The translations under genes and the position numbers were made by a program. DNA of 64,000 nucleotides from an uncultured Bacteroidales bacterium (GTDB lineage: Bacteria; Bacteroidota; Bacteroidia; Bacteroidales; UBA932). The notes under the pieces were generated by a model. That model saw only the letters and a list, made by a program, of their open reading frames with translations, searched no databases and was not told the origin of the DNA. Positions 28,262 through 38,204 of this stretch are shown here, piece by piece (position 1 is the stretch's first letter; every line of letters starts with the position of its first letter). Where the stretch lies: the NCBI GenBank assembly GCA_944326325.1, contig CALVDQ010000001.1, forward strand, positions 62,001-126,000, in the 5' to 3' direction.

Positions 28262-31200
28262 ATGCTGAACAAGATAATAAGATTTTCCCTGGACAACAGG
28301 CTGCTTGTACTGGTCGCGTCGGCTCTCCTGATGGCGGCTGGAGCCTATGTGATGAACCGCACGGAAGTGGACGTGTTCCCTGACCTGAACGCCCCGACGG
28401 TAGTGGTGATGACCGAAGCCGGCGGAATGGCGGCCGAAGAAGTGGAGCAGCTGGTCACATTCCCGATTGAGACGGCCGTAAACGGGGCCACAGGAGTGCG
28501 GCGCGTCCGATCCTCATCGACGACCGGCTTCTCGGTAGTATGGGTAGAGTTCGACTGGGACATGGACATATACCTCGCAAGGCAGATAGTTTCGGAAAAG
28601 ATAGCCATGGCAGCCGGGGAACTTCCTGAAAATGTAGGGAACCCTACTCTCGGCCCGCAGTCATCCATCCTCGGGGAACTCCTGATCGTCGGCATGACGG
28701 CGGACACCACTTCAATGCTCGACCTCAGGACCATAGCCGACTGGACCGTCCGTCCGAGGCTCCTTTCGACAGGAGGGGTAGCCCAGGTGGCGGTGCTCGG
28801 CGGTGACATAAAGGAATACCAGGTGCTCATACACCCCGAGAAGATGAAATACTACGGAGTCACCCTCGGGGAAATCATGGCCGTGACCCGGGGAATGAAC
28901 CGGAACACCAACGGAGGGGTCATCTACGAATACGGAAATGAATACATAGTACGCGGGGTAGTCTCCACCGAAGATGTGGAAGAAATGGCCCGGTCCGTCA
29001 TCAAGACAGCGGGAGGAGCCCCTGTCACTCTCGAAGACGTGGCCGATGTAAGGATAGGCGCACAGCAGCCTAAGCTCGGGCTTGCTTCCGAGAAAGGAAA
29101 GCCGGCAGTGCTCGTGACCGTCACCAAACAGCCTGAGACAGGGACCCTGGAACTTACTGCCAGGCTCGAAGAGGCGCTGAAGGATGTGCAGAAGAACCTT
29201 CCGCCCGATGTAAAGATCACCACGGATACGTTCCGCCAGGCAAGATTCATCGAAAGTTCCATCAGCAATGTAAAATCCTCCCTGTTCGAAGGGGCGGTAT
29301 TCGTGGTAATCGTGCTGATACTCTTCCTTGCGAACGTCCGGACCACCGTCATCTCCCTCATAACCCTTCCGTTGTCGATACTTATATCCATACTGACGCT
29401 GAACTGGATGGGGATGACGATCAACACCATGAGTCTCGGAGGCCTCGCCATCGCGATAGGCTCCCTCGTGGACGATGCCATAGTGGATGTGGAAAACGTC
29501 TGGAAACATATCCGGGCGAACAAGGCCCTGCCGCAAGAAAGCCGGAGGCCGATACTTGAAGTCGTGTTCGAAGCCTCCAGGGAAGTCAGGATGCCGATAC
29601 TCAACTCTACACTCATAATCGTCGTCAGCTTCGTCCCGCTCTTCTTCCTTTCAGGCATGGAAGGCAGGATGCTCGCACCACTCGGGGTAGCCTTCATAAC
29701 GGCCCTTTTCGCCTCCACCCTCGTAGCCCTTACCCTCACACCTGTACTTTGCAGCTATATGCTTGACTATAAGGTAAAAGGTGACGGCATACCTAAGGAA
29801 GCCTTCCTCGCGGTATGGCTCAAGAAGTATTACAGGAAAGCCCTGGAACTGGTCATGAAGCACAAGGCCGTGGTAGTGGGGGGTACGCTGGCCCTGTTCT
29901 GTGTAGCCCTGGGACTGTTCTTCACCCTCGGGCACAGCTTCCTGCCGGCCTTCAACGAAGGCTCGTTCACGATAAACGTCAGCTCCCTGCCGGGCATCTC
30001 GCTCGAGGAGTCCGACAAGATCGGCAGGCAGGCGGAAGAACTCCTGCTTTCAATACCTGAGATACAGACCGTGGCGAGGAAGACCGGGCGCGCGGAACTC
30101 GACGAGCACGCCCTCGGGGTAAACGTCTCGGAAATCGAGGCCCCGTTCGAGCTCAAGGACAGGTCACATGAAGAACTCCTGGCCGAAGTCAGGGCAAAAC
30201 TGTCCGTACTGTCCGGGGCCAACATCGAGATCGGACAGCCGATAAGCCACAGGATAGACGCAATGCTGAGCGGGACCCAGGCCGGGATAGCCATCAAGCT
30301 GTTCGGGGATGACCTGAACCGGATGTTCCGGATCGGCAACCGGATAAAGGACCTGATAAGCGGGGTGGAAGGTATCGCCGACCTGAATGTGGAGCAGCAG
30401 ATAGAACGCCCAGAGATAAAGATAGTGCCAAAACGCGAAATGCTCGCCAAATACGGCATATCCATGCCTGCGTTCAGCGAATTCATCACGGTGAACATGG
30501 CCGGAGAGACAGTCTCCCAGGTCTATGAGCAGGGAAAAGCCTTCAACCTCGTGGTCCGTGCAGCCGAGTCCGACAGAGGTTCCGCCGAAAGGATCAGGGA
30601 CCTGATGATCGACGATGCATACGGGAACAAGCTGCCGCTGTCCTATGTGGCTGACGTAATCTCCACCACCGGCCCCAACGCCATCAACAGGGAGAACGTT
30701 AAGCGCAAGGTCGTGATCTCGGCGAATGCCGCAGGGCGCGATATCGGAAGCGTAGTAGATGACATAAGGGAAATCGTCGAGGAGAACATAGTCCTCCCGG
30801 AAGGCTACCACATAGAGTACGGAGGGCAGTTCGAGAGCGAGAAGGCTGCAAGCAAGGTCCTCCTGCTGACCTCGATAATGAGCATAATCGTAATCTTCCT
30901 GCTGCTCTATATGCAGTTCAAGAGCGCATCCCAAAGTGGGGTCGTGCTGCTGAACCTGCCGCTCGCACTCATCGGAGGGGTATTCGCACTGCTGCTCACC
31001 ACGGGAGAACTGAGCATCCCTGCCATCATCGGATTCATATCCCTGTTCGGGATAGCCACAAGAAACGGGATGCTGCTCATAAGCCACTACAACCTCCTTC
31101 GCGAACAGGGGCTTCCGCTGTACGAAAGCATCATACAGGGCTCCCTTGACAGGCTGAACCCGATCCTGATGACCGCCCTTTCTTCCGCCCTCGCACTGAT

Positions 31201-31390
31201 TCCGCTTGCACTGAAGGGTGACCTTCCGGGCAACGAGATACAGAGCCCTATGGCCAAGGTAATACTGGGAGGGCTGCTTACATCGACGTTCCTGAACGGC
31301 TTCATCGTTCCGGTGATGTACTGGTGGCTTCACCGGAAAGAAGCGATAACGGATCTCCCGCAAAAGACAGGAAACAAGAATACCATATAA
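28262..31390 (+). CDS. Heavy-metal RND efflux pump (CusA/CzcA type)
   Basis: A 1042-residue inner-membrane transporter of normal RND length. The N-terminal TM1 (LLVLVASALLMAAGAYVM), first periplasmic loop (TEVDVFPDLNAPTVVVMTEA, FPIETAVNGATGVRRVRS), the TM4 segment with acidic residues for proton relay (AIGSLVDDAIVDVENVW), the second large loop and TM7-12 (LLLYMQFKSASQSGV, GIATRNGMLLISHYN) are all visible. It exports metal ions by proton antiport through the tripartite complex. The TM4 motif differs from the text-book CzcA and CusA versions, so I do not assign the metal. It starts 12 bases after the adaptor. Confidence 0.95.
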   Translation: MLNKIIRFSLDNRLLVLVASALLMAAGAYVMNRTEVDVFPDLNAPTVVVMTEAGGMAAEEVEQLVTFPIETAVNGATGVRRVRSSSTTGFSVVWVEFDWDMDIYLARQIVSEKIAMAAGELPENVGNPTLGPQSSILGELLIVGMTADTTSMLDLRTIADWTVRPRLLSTGGVAQVAVLGGDIKEYQVLIHPEKMKYYGVTLGEIMAVTRGMNRNTNGGVIYEYGNEYIVRGVVSTEDVEEMARSVIKTAGGAPVTLEDVADVRIGAQQPKLGLASEKGKPAVLVTVTKQPETGTLELTARLEEALKDVQKNLPPDVKITTDTFRQARFIESSISNVKSSLFEGAVFVVIVLILFLANVRTTVISLITLPLSILISILTLNWMGMTINTMSLGGLAIAIGSLVDDAIVDVENVWKHIRANKALPQESRRPILEVVFEASREVRMPILNSTLIIVVSFVPLFFLSGMEGRMLAPLGVAFITALFASTLVALTLTPVLCSYMLDYKVKGDGIPKEAFLAVWLKKYYRKALELVMKHKAVVVGGTLALFCVALGLFFTLGHSFLPAFNEGSFTINVSSLPGISLEESDKIGRQAEELLLSIPEIQTVARKTGRAELDEHALGVNVSEIEAPFELKDRSHEELLAEVRAKLSVLSGANIEIGQPISHRIDAMLSGTQAGIAIKLFGDDLNRMFRIGNRIKDLISGVEGIADLNVEQQIERPEIKIVPKREMLAKYGISMPAFSEFITVNMAGETVSQVYEQGKAFNLVVRAAESDRGSAERIRDLMIDDAYGNKLPLSYVADVISTTGPNAINRENVKRKVVISANAAGRDIGSVVDDIREIVEENIVLPEGYHIEYGGQFESEKAASKVLLLTSIMSIIVIFLLLYMQFKSASQSGVVLLNLPLALIGGVFALLLTTGELSIPAIIGFISLFGIATRNGMLLISHYNLLREQGLPLYESIIQGSLDRLNPILMTALSSALALIPLALKGDLPGNEIQSPMAKVILGGLLTSTFLNGFIVPVMYWWLHRKEAITDLPQKTGNKNTI

Positions 31391-31400
31391 AGGAAAGGAA

Positions 31401-32618
31401 ATGTACAGACACATCATAATCACACTGTCGGCAGTGATATCCTCCGCCGGCATCGGCTCCGCACAGGACAGTACCGCAGCCGCGGTCTCACCGCTCCGCA
31501 CCTCCGACATCGGTGAAGTCCTTGTCTCTGTCCGGAAGAACAACCCCGAATTAGGCTCCCTGCAAATGGAGACGGAAGCCATGGTCCTTCAGCTGAAAAA
31601 CGAGAACATCCTCGAAGACCCGTCCATAGAATACAGCTCATTCTATTCCGGACAGGTCACCGGACAGGCAAGTTCCGAACTTGTGGTATCCCAGGGATTC
31701 GATTTCCCGACACTCTATGCCGCAAGGCACAAAAAGAACGAACTTTCAAAGGCATCGCTGGAAAGCAGTCTCGACAACGAAAGGAGAAGGATACTCCTGG
31801 ATGCGAAGAATCTCTGCCTCGACATCATAATGTACAGGCAGATTGGGGAACTGCTCGACATGCAGTCCGAGATTGCCGGAGAACTGCTCAGACTTTACGA
31901 GCAGAGGCTCTCCGCAGGGGATGCGTCTGCACTGGAAGTCAACAAGATAAGAATGGAACTGATGGGGACGGCCACGGATGTGGCTGCAAACAGGGCCGCA
32001 CTTGATGCAGCCACCCGCAGTCTCACCGCGATGAACGGAGGCATACCTGTGGTTTTCGAGGCCGGGACCTTCCCGCTTATGGAAGATGTGGCCGACACGG
32101 AAACCGCCGTATCCGGATATCTTGCCGGTGATGCAGGAATCATCGCGGCGGAGAACGCCGCCGAGGCCGCACGCAAGGAAATATCGGTCAGCAGGCAGGG
32201 CTGGATACCGAAACTCGAGATAGGGTACCGCAGGAACACCGAGATAAGGGACGCCGTGAACGGTTTCCTGGTAGGATGTTCGATCCCGATCTTCTCGAAC
32301 CACAAGAAAGTATCCATGGCCAAGGCCCGTTCCGCATCCGCCCAGAGCAACCTCAACTACAAAAGAGTGACGGCAGAGACGGAAGTACGGTCCATCCTCG
32401 TCGAGATGGACCAGACAAAGGCCGCACTGGATGCCTACGACGAGACCCTGATGCGCGAGACCCTGGTACTGCTCCGGCAGGCGGTAGAAGGCGGAGAAAT
32501 ATCCCTCATAGAATATTTCACCGAGGCCTCCGCCATCTACGGGAACCTCACCGCCTGCATCACTCTGCAGAACAGCTGGCAGAAGCTTGCCGCCCGTCTC
32601 TACAGGAACCGGCTGTAG
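31401..32618 (+). CDS. TolC-family outer-membrane factor of the metal efflux system (CzcC/CusC type)
   Basis: A 405-residue protein with a signal peptide (residues 1-22). Long amphipathic helices typical of TolC proteins occur in two similar halves (NNPELGSLQMETEAMVLQLK, LYEQRLSAGDASALEVNKIR, AAEAARKEISVSRQGWIPKL, VEGGEISLIEYFTEASA). It would form the trans-periplasmic and outer-membrane channel for the RND pump. It begins ten bases after the pump gene and is followed by a strong terminator, so it closes the operon. Confidence 0.92.
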   Translation: MYRHIIITLSAVISSAGIGSAQDSTAAAVSPLRTSDIGEVLVSVRKNNPELGSLQMETEAMVLQLKNENILEDPSIEYSSFYSGQVTGQASSELVVSQGFDFPTLYAARHKKNELSKASLESSLDNERRRILLDAKNLCLDIIMYRQIGELLDMQSEIAGELLRLYEQRLSAGDASALEVNKIRMELMGTATDVAANRAALDAATRSLTAMNGGIPVVFEAGTFPLMEDVADTETAVSGYLAGDAGIIAAENAAEAARKEISVSRQGWIPKLEIGYRRNTEIRDAVNGFLVGCSIPIFSNHKKVSMAKARSASAQSNLNYKRVTAETEVRSILVEMDQTKAALDAYDETLMRETLVLLRQAVEGGEISLIEYFTEASAIYGNLTACITLQNSWQKLAARLYRNRL

Positions 32619-32681
32619 AACGATTTCCGAAGCAGTGCCCGCAGGGCACGGAAGCCGGCCCGGACAACAAGAAAAAGTTTC

Positions 32682-32728
32682 AGATATTAAGCGGAAAAAA
32701 CAGTTTTGCTTAATATCTTTTTCTTTTT
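32682..32728 (+). terminator. Rho-independent terminator after the efflux operon
   Basis: Perfect 11-base arms, AGATATTAAGC (32682-32692) and GCTTAATATCT (32708-32718), with a 15-base loop, are followed by a T-rich run to 32728. It separates the efflux operon from dapF. The A-run before the left arm could let it act from the other side as well, but the next minus-strand gene is far away. Confidence 0.85.
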
Positions 32729-32815
32729 TCCGGCCAGTATATGCAAATTTTACATACGGAAATATTTTTCTATAAAAACGAATAAAAAAGATATACGTAA
32801 TTTCCCAATTCAAAT

Positions 32816-32823
32816 TATTTTTG
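32816..32823 (+). promoter_or_regulatory. -7 promoter box of dapF-dapL-glnN
   Basis: TATTTTTG fits TAnnTTTG and lies 18 bases before the dapF ATG. It overlaps the TTG at 32821, which argues for the ATG start at 32842. Confidence 0.5.
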
Positions 32824-32841
32824 CAACAGATTTCCAGGGAG

Positions 32842-33651
32842 ATGAAAGAGAAAGTGAAATTTACAAAGATGCACGGAGCCGGCAACGACTATATCTATGT
32901 CGATACCATGAAGTACGATATACCGGAGCCCGGCATCATCGCCCGGGAATGGAGCCGCCCGCACACAGGGATCGGAAGCGACGGCCTCGTCCTTATAGGC
33001 AGGTCGGACATCGCGGACTTCAGCATGAGGATATTCAACGCCGATGGCTCGGAAGCCAGAATGTGCGGGAATGCAAGCAGGTGTGTCGGGAAATACCTGT
33101 ACGAGAAAGGACTGGCATCAGGCAGGGAAATACGACTCGAGACCCTTTCAGGCATCAAGACCCTGTATCCCGACGTATCTGAAGACGGGACCGTGGGAAG
33201 CGTCTGTGTGGATATGGGGCCGGCATCCGATATAAAGGAACTGCGTATCGGAGGAAAATTCCCGCACGAGGGCATCTCCCTTTCCATGGGGAATCCGCAT
33301 TACGTCATTTTCACGGAAGATGCAGAAAAAACGGACCTTGAAGCGGAAGGACCTGAAATCGAGCACAATCCGGCATTCCCCGACAGGGTGAACGTGGAAT
33401 TTGCTGAAATCAGGAAGGACGGGAAGATAAGGGTACGTGTCTGGGAAAGAGGCTCCGGAATCACAAAAGCCTGCGGCACGGGAGCCTGCGCTACGGCTGT
33501 TGCAGCAGCCTATACCGGCAGGGCAGGGAACGACACCTGGATCGAGATGGACGGAGGGCTTCTCCGGATAAGGATAACTCCTGAAAGGCACATCCTTATG
33601 ACAGGACCTGCGGTTACGGTATTCGAGGGAGAGATTGAATATGAAATCTAA
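32842..33651 (+). CDS. dapF: Diaminopimelate epimerase
   Basis: A 269-residue enzyme that converts LL- to meso-diaminopimelate for lysine and peptidoglycan. The two catalytic cysteines lie in [17 protein letters not shown] and [14 protein letters not shown], with the N-terminal [13 protein letters not shown] and GNPHYVIF motifs of the family. The start ATG is preceded by GGGAG. The next gene, dapL, makes its substrate, so the pair covers the two last steps of the aminotransferase variant of the DAP pathway. Cytoplasmic. Confidence 0.97.
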   Translation: MKEKVKFTKMHGAGNDYIYVDTMKYDIPEPGIIAREWSRPHTGIGSDGLVLIGRSDIADFSMRIFNADGSEARMCGNASRCVGKYLYEKGLASGREIRLETLSGIKTLYPDVSEDGTVGSVCVDMGPASDIKELRIGGKFPHEGISLSMGNPHYVIFTEDAEKTDLEAEGPEIEHNPAFPDRVNVEFAEIRKDGKIRVRVWERGSGITKACGTGACATAVAAAYTGRAGNDTWIEMDGGLLRIRITPERHILMTGPAVTVFEGEIEYEI

Positions 33652-33669
33652 AAAAGAGAGGATAGGATT

Positions 33670-34905
33670 ATGGCACTTGTGAATGAAAATTTCCTGAAAC
33701 TTCCGGGAAGCTATCTGTTTTCCGACATCGCTAAGAAAATCCAGACATTCAAGAAAGCCAATCCTGAAGTCAGGCTTATCCGCCTGGGCATCGGTGATGT
33801 CACGAGACCTCTTCCGGAGGTGTGCATCAAGGCCATGCACAAGGCGGTGGACGAAATGTCCAATGCGGCGACATTCAGGGGCTACGGGCCGGAACAGGGT
33901 TACGACTTTCTTATCAACGCCATAATACACAACGACTACCAGTCCAGGGGCGTGCTGCTTGACAAAACGGAAATCTTCATAAGTGACGGGGCGAAAAGCG
34001 ATACCGGGAATTTCTGTGACATACTCAGCACCGACAACAGCGTGGGCGTGACTGACCCGATATATCCGGTATATGTGGACAGCAACGTCATCGACGGGAG
34101 GGCCGGAAGCATAAGCCGGGACGGACACTGGAGCAACATCACATATATGCCCTGCACCGAGGCGAACGGCTTCGTGCCGGCGATCCCTGACCACAGGGTC
34201 GACATCGTGTATCTCTGCTACCCGAACAACCCTACCGGCACAGTGCTGACCAGGGAACAGCTGAAGGCATGGGTGGACTATGCCCTTGCGAACGACACCC
34301 TGATCCTCTACGACTCCGCCTACGAAGCCTATATCAGGGACGAACACATCCCGCACTCGATATATGAGATAAAGGGAGCGAAGAAATGCGCCGTCGAGTT
34401 CAGGAGCTTTTCGAAAACGGCAGGGTTCACAGGAGTCAGATGCGGCTACACGGTCATACCTCACGAGGTAAGCGGGGCCTTGCTCGACGATTCCCGGGTG
34501 GAACTGAACAGACTCTGGAACAGACGGCAGTGCACCAAGTTCAACGGCACGAGCTACATCACCCAGCGCGGGGCAGAGGCCATCTATACGGCCGAAGGGA
34601 AGAGACAGGTCAGGAAGATCATCGACTACTATCTCGAAAACGCCAGGATAATGCGTGAGGGGCTCGAGCGGGCCGGACTGAAGGTCTACGGAGGTGTCAA
34701 CGCCCCCTATATATGGCTCAAGACGCCTCAGGGGCAGACATCCTGGGAATTTTTCGACTACCTCCTGAAGAAAGTGAATGTCGTCGGCACGCCTGGGTCC
34801 GGATTCGGGCCGAGCGGGGAAGGATACCTCAGGCTCACGGCCTTCGGAGAAAGATACGACTGCATCGAAGCCATGGAAAGAATAAGGAAAAACTTTAACA
34901 AATAG
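33670..34905 (+). CDS. dapL: LL-diaminopimelate aminotransferase
   Basis: A 411-residue fold-type I PLP enzyme of the length of known Dap[21 protein letters not shown] and [12 protein letters not shown] are typical N-terminal segments; [19 protein letters not shown] and [16 protein letters not shown] (PLP-binding Lys) form the active site. It converts tetrahydrodipicolinate plus glutamate directly to LL-DAP, bypassing acyl intermediates. It uses glutamate, which links it with glutamine synthetase just downstream. Gaps of 18 and 20 bases to its neighbours indicate one operon. Cytoplasmic. Confidence 0.96.
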   Translation: MALVNENFLKLPGSYLFSDIAKKIQTFKKANPEVRLIRLGIGDVTRPLPEVCIKAMHKAVDEMSNAATFRGYGPEQGYDFLINAIIHNDYQSRGVLLDKTEIFISDGAKSDTGNFCDILSTDNSVGVTDPIYPVYVDSNVIDGRAGSISRDGHWSNITYMPCTEANGFVPAIPDHRVDIVYLCYPNNPTGTVLTREQLKAWVDYALANDTLILYDSAYEAYIRDEHIPHSIYEIKGAKKCAVEFRSFSKTAGFTGVRCGYTVIPHEVSGALLDDSRVELNRLWNRRQCTKFNGTSYITQRGAEAIYTAEGKRQVRKIIDYYLENARIMREGLERAGLKVYGGVNAPYIWLKTPQGQTSWEFFDYLLKKVNVVGTPGSGFGPSGEGYLRLTAFGERYDCIEAMERIRKNFNK

Positions 34906-34925
34906 ACTAAACTACTATTTCTGTT

Positions 34926-37115
34926 ATGTCAACATTAAGATTCAAAATGGTCGAGACGGCCTTCGGCAAGAAGCCGTCCCACGTGGAGCTCCCGGACGGG
35001 CGCCCGTCAGACTACTACGCGATGTACGTGTTCAACAGGGAGAAGATGTTCAGATATCTCTCTGCCGAGGTATACGCGAAGCTTATCAACGTCATCGACA
35101 CAGGTTCCGCCCTCGACAGGAGCATCGCGGACGAAGTGGCTGCCGGAATGAAGAAATGGGCCGTAGAGATGGGAGTGACACACTACACCCACTGGTTCGC
35201 ACCTCTGACTGAAGGTACTGCGGAAAAACACGATTCCTTCATAGAGCATGACGGGAAGGGAGGGGTGATCGAAGAATTCTCGGGAAAGCTCCTCGTACAG
35301 CAGGAACCGGACGCATCCTCGTTTCCGAACGGAGGTATCCGCAACACATTCGAGGCACGCGGCTATTCGGCATGGGATCCGTCCTCACCGGCTTTCATTG
35401 TGGACGACACGCTCTGCATCCCGACCATATTCATAGCATATACCGGCGAATCGCTGGATTACAAGGCACCTCTGCTCAAAGCTCTGAGGGCTGTGGACAA
35501 GGCCGCCACGGAAGTCTGCCACTATTTCAACCCTGACGTGAAGAAGGTCTTCGCTTATCTGGGCTGGGAGCAGGAGTATTTCCTCGTGGACGAGGGGCTC
35601 TATGCCGCGAGACCTGACCTGCTACTGACGGGAAGGACCCTCATGGGCCACGACTCGGCCAAGAACCAGCAGCTCGAGGACCATTATTTCGGGGCCATCC
35701 CGACAAGGGTGGCAGCCTTCATGAAGGACCTCGAAATCGAAGCCCTGAAACTCGGCATCCCGGTCAAGACCAGGCACAACGAAGTGGCCCCGAACCAGTT
35801 CGAACTGGCTCCGATCTATGAGGAATGCAACCTCGCCAACGACCACAACATGCTCATAATGTCGCTGATGCGCAAGATTGCGCGCAACCACGGGTTCCGC
35901 GTCCTCCTGCACGAAAAGCCGTTCAAGGGCGTGAACGGAAGCGGCAAGCACAACAACTGGTCTCTCGGCACCGACACCGGGCTCGCCCTGATGTCCCCGG
36001 GCAAGGATTTCAACAGCAACCTGCGTTTCGTCACCTTCATAGTCAACACCCTGATGGCTGTCTACAGGCACAACGGACTTCTCAAGGCCTCCATAGCCAG
36101 CGCAAGCAACGCACACAGGCTTGGAGCCAACGAGGCACCTCCGGCAATCATCTCCAGCTTCCTCGGCTCCCAGCTCTCGTCCGTGCTGAAACACATTGAG
36201 GAGAGCGAACCGGAGAGTTTCCAGTCTCTCGGAGGAAAGACAGGGATGAAGCTCGACATACCTCAGATTCCGGAAATTCTCGTGGACAATACGGACAGGA
36301 ACAGGACCTCACCTTTCGCATTCACCGGTAACAGGTTCGAATTCAGAGCAGTAGGTTCCGAAGCCAACTGCGCGAGCGCCATGATAGTGCTGAACACGGC
36401 TATGGCGGAACAGCTGACTGAATTCAAGGCGGCAGTCGATGCACGCATTGCCAAAGGCGAGGATAAGGACTCTGCGATACTGTCGGTGATAAGGGAGTAC
36501 ATCAAAATATGCAAGCCTATCCATTTCGACGGCAACGGCTATAGCGAAGAATGGAAGGAAGAGGCTGCCCGCCGGGGGCTTGACTGCGAGACAAGTGTGC
36601 CTCTCATCTATGACAGCTACCTGTCCGACAGCAGCGTAAAGATGTTTGAAAGCATCGGCGTGATGAACAGGAAAGAGCTCGAGGCCCGCAATGAGGTGAA
36701 ATGGGAGACCTACACCAAGAAGATACAGATCGAGGCCCGCGTTCTGGGAGACCTGGCCCTGAACCATATCGTGCCGGTGGCTACGAAATACCAGAGCACC
36801 CTCATCGACAACGTTTACAAGATGCACGAGATTTTCCCGAAGGAAAAGGCCGACAAGCTGACAGTCAGGAATCTGGAACTCATCGAGGCGATTGCCGTAC
36901 ATACGGCTTTCATCAAGGAGCACGTGGACACGATGATAGAGGCCAGGAAAGTGGCCAACCGTATAGAGTCCGAGCGAGAGAAGGCAATCGCCTACCACGA
37001 TACTGTCTTCCCTGCCCTGGAGGAGATAAGATACCATATCGACAAGCTGGAACTCATCGTGGATGACCAGATGTGGACTCTGCCGAAGTACCGGGAACTG
37101 CTCTTCATACGGTAA
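34926..37115 (+). CDS. glnN: Type III glutamine synthetase
   Basis: A 729-residue protein, the size of the large GSIII class common in Bacteroidetes and cyanobacteria and much longer than GSI. Segments such as THYTHWFAPLTEGTAEKHD, AYLGWEQEYFLVDE, KTRHNEVAPNQFELAPIYEE, GVNGSGKHNNWSLGTDTG and NRTSPFAFTGNRFEFRAVGS hold the metal-binding and glutamate/ATP sites. It makes glutamine from glutamate and ammonia, and together with gltBD elsewhere in the window completes the GS-GOGAT cycle. It is third in the dapF operon with a 20-base gap. Cytoplasmic dodecamer in known members. Confidence 0.97.
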   Translation: MSTLRFKMVETAFGKKPSHVELPDGRPSDYYAMYVFNREKMFRYLSAEVYAKLINVIDTGSALDRSIADEVAAGMKKWAVEMGVTHYTHWFAPLTEGTAEKHDSFIEHDGKGGVIEEFSGKLLVQQEPDASSFPNGGIRNTFEARGYSAWDPSSPAFIVDDTLCIPTIFIAYTGESLDYKAPLLKALRAVDKAATEVCHYFNPDVKKVFAYLGWEQEYFLVDEGLYAARPDLLLTGRTLMGHDSAKNQQLEDHYFGAIPTRVAAFMKDLEIEALKLGIPVKTRHNEVAPNQFELAPIYEECNLANDHNMLIMSLMRKIARNHGFRVLLHEKPFKGVNGSGKHNNWSLGTDTGLALMSPGKDFNSNLRFVTFIVNTLMAVYRHNGLLKASIASASNAHRLGANEAPPAIISSFLGSQLSSVLKHIEESEPESFQSLGGKTGMKLDIPQIPEILVDNTDRNRTSPFAFTGNRFEFRAVGSEANCASAMIVLNTAMAEQLTEFKAAVDARIAKGEDKDSAILSVIREYIKICKPIHFDGNGYSEEWKEEAARRGLDCETSVPLIYDSYLSDSSVKMFESIGVMNRKELEARNEVKWETYTKKIQIEARVLGDLALNHIVPVATKYQSTLIDNVYKMHEIFPKEKADKLTVRNLELIEAIAVHTAFIKEHVDTMIEARKVANRIESEREKAIAYHDTVFPALEEIRYHIDKLELIVDDQMWTLPKYRELLFIR

Positions 37116-37181
37116 TCCCCGGCCTTGGTGACAGACCGCTGTCCGGCAAAGGCCGGTCCCTGCCTATAAGTCGCGAAGCTG

Positions 37182-37649
37182 TCAATAAGCTATTTTATCA
37201 TCCTTGGATGACCATTCGCGGAAAGCGCGGACCGCTTCGCCGGGAAGAAGGCGGGAAGCCTTCAAGGCCCGGTCTGACGGTTTGAGAGACAGCTCCTTAT
37301 AGATAAAAGCGTCGTCGAAACCTATTTCGGCGGCGTTTTTTTTGTCATTTCCGAAATAAAGCCGGTCAAGGTGTGCCCAATAGATTGCCCCGAGACACAT
37401 AGGGCACGGTTCGCACGAAGAATATATCTCGCACCCGCTGAGGTCGAACGTCCCCAGAATCCTTCCGGCGGCACGTATGGCATTGATCTCGGCATGGGAT
37501 GTCGGGTCGTTCTCCGATGTCACCCGGTTCACGCCCGTAGCTACAATCTCCCCGTCCCTGGCTATCACGGCACCGAACGGTCCTCCTCCGTTACGTACAT
37601 TCTCTTCGGAAAGCCGGATGGCTTCCCTCATCAATCCTTCCTTATCCAT
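37182..37649 (-). CDS. Nucleoside/guanine deaminase of the cytidine deaminase superfamily
   Basis: A 155-residue zinc enzyme. HAEINAIRAA supplies the zinc His and catalytic Glu, and SSCEPCPMCLGAIYWA the two zinc Cys residues. The length and the C-terminal YKELSLKPSDRAL and AFREWSSKDDKIAY segments fit guanine deaminase (GuaD type) better than the tRNA deaminase TadA, whose C-terminus differs. It would turn guanine into xanthine and ammonia. It follows the bcp gene on the same strand after 39 bases, and may share its transcript. Cytoplasmic. Confidence 0.88.
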   Translation of the reverse strand: MDKEGLMREAIRLSEENVRNGGGPFGAVIARDGEIVATGVNRVTSENDPTSHAEINAIRAAGRILGTFDLSGCEIYSSCEPCPMCLGAIYWAHLDRLYFGNDKKNAAEIGFDDAFIYKELSLKPSDRALKASRLLPGEAVRAFREWSSKDDKIAY

Positions 37650-37688
37650 ATCGCAAAAACAGCATAACGGCTGCCTGTACCGGAAAAA

Positions 37689-38135
37689 TCATTCCAGAAT
37701 CTGGGCGGCATGGTTCTTTGTGTCGACTTTCCCGATAATCCGCTCTATGATACCGTCTTCGGAAATGATGAAGGTCTTCCTGATTGTCCCTACAGTCACC
37801 TTTCCGTACATTTTCTTTTCGCCCCAGGCTCCGAACGCCTGCAGCATCCCGGTGGAAGGGTCGGAAAGCAGGGTGAACGGCAGGGAATACTTGTCTATGA
37901 ACCTGGCATGGGATGCCGCGCTGTCCTTGCTCACGCCGTATATCTCATATCCGGCAGCCCTGAGGGCGCTGAAATTATCCCTGAGGCTGCAGGCTTCCGC
38001 AGTACATCCGGGGGTATTGTCCTTCGGGTAGAAGTAAAGGACTATCTTCTTTCCCGCAAAATCCTTGTCTGTCACTGTATTGCCGGCCTGGTCGACGACC
38101 TGGAAGGACGGCATTCTGTCTCCTGGGTTCAACAT
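37689..38135 (-). CDS. bcp: Peroxiredoxin, Bcp/PrxQ type (thioredoxin-dependent thiol peroxidase)
   Basis: A 148-residue protein with the peroxidatic motif FYPKDNTPGCTAEACSLRD: the first Cys is peroxidatic and the second, five residues later, is the resolving Cys of the PrxQ class. GDRMPSFQVVDQAGN and GVSKDSAASHARF are other typical segments. It reduces hydrogen peroxide and organic peroxides with thioredoxin. Same strand as the deaminase downstream; sdaA lies 69 bases upstream. No signal peptide, so cytoplasmic. Confidence 0.95.
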   Translation of the reverse strand: MLNPGDRMPSFQVVDQAGNTVTDKDFAGKKIVLYFYPKDNTPGCTAEACSLRDNFSALRAAGYEIYGVSKDSAASHARFIDKYSLPFTLLSDPSTGMLQAFGAWGEKKMYGKVTVGTIRKTFIISEDGIIERIIGKVDTKNHAAQILE

Positions 38136-38204
38136 GATTCTGTAATTTCAATATTTCAAAAATGCAAATAAAGGAAATTCCGGCATAATTACAAAAAGAA
38201 CAGG

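Noticed and set aside
30164..31582. Minus-strand frame of about 470 codons opposite the RND pump and TolC genes
   Set aside because: It spans two solid plus-strand genes and has the Tyr/His/Gly-rich composition of shadow frames.
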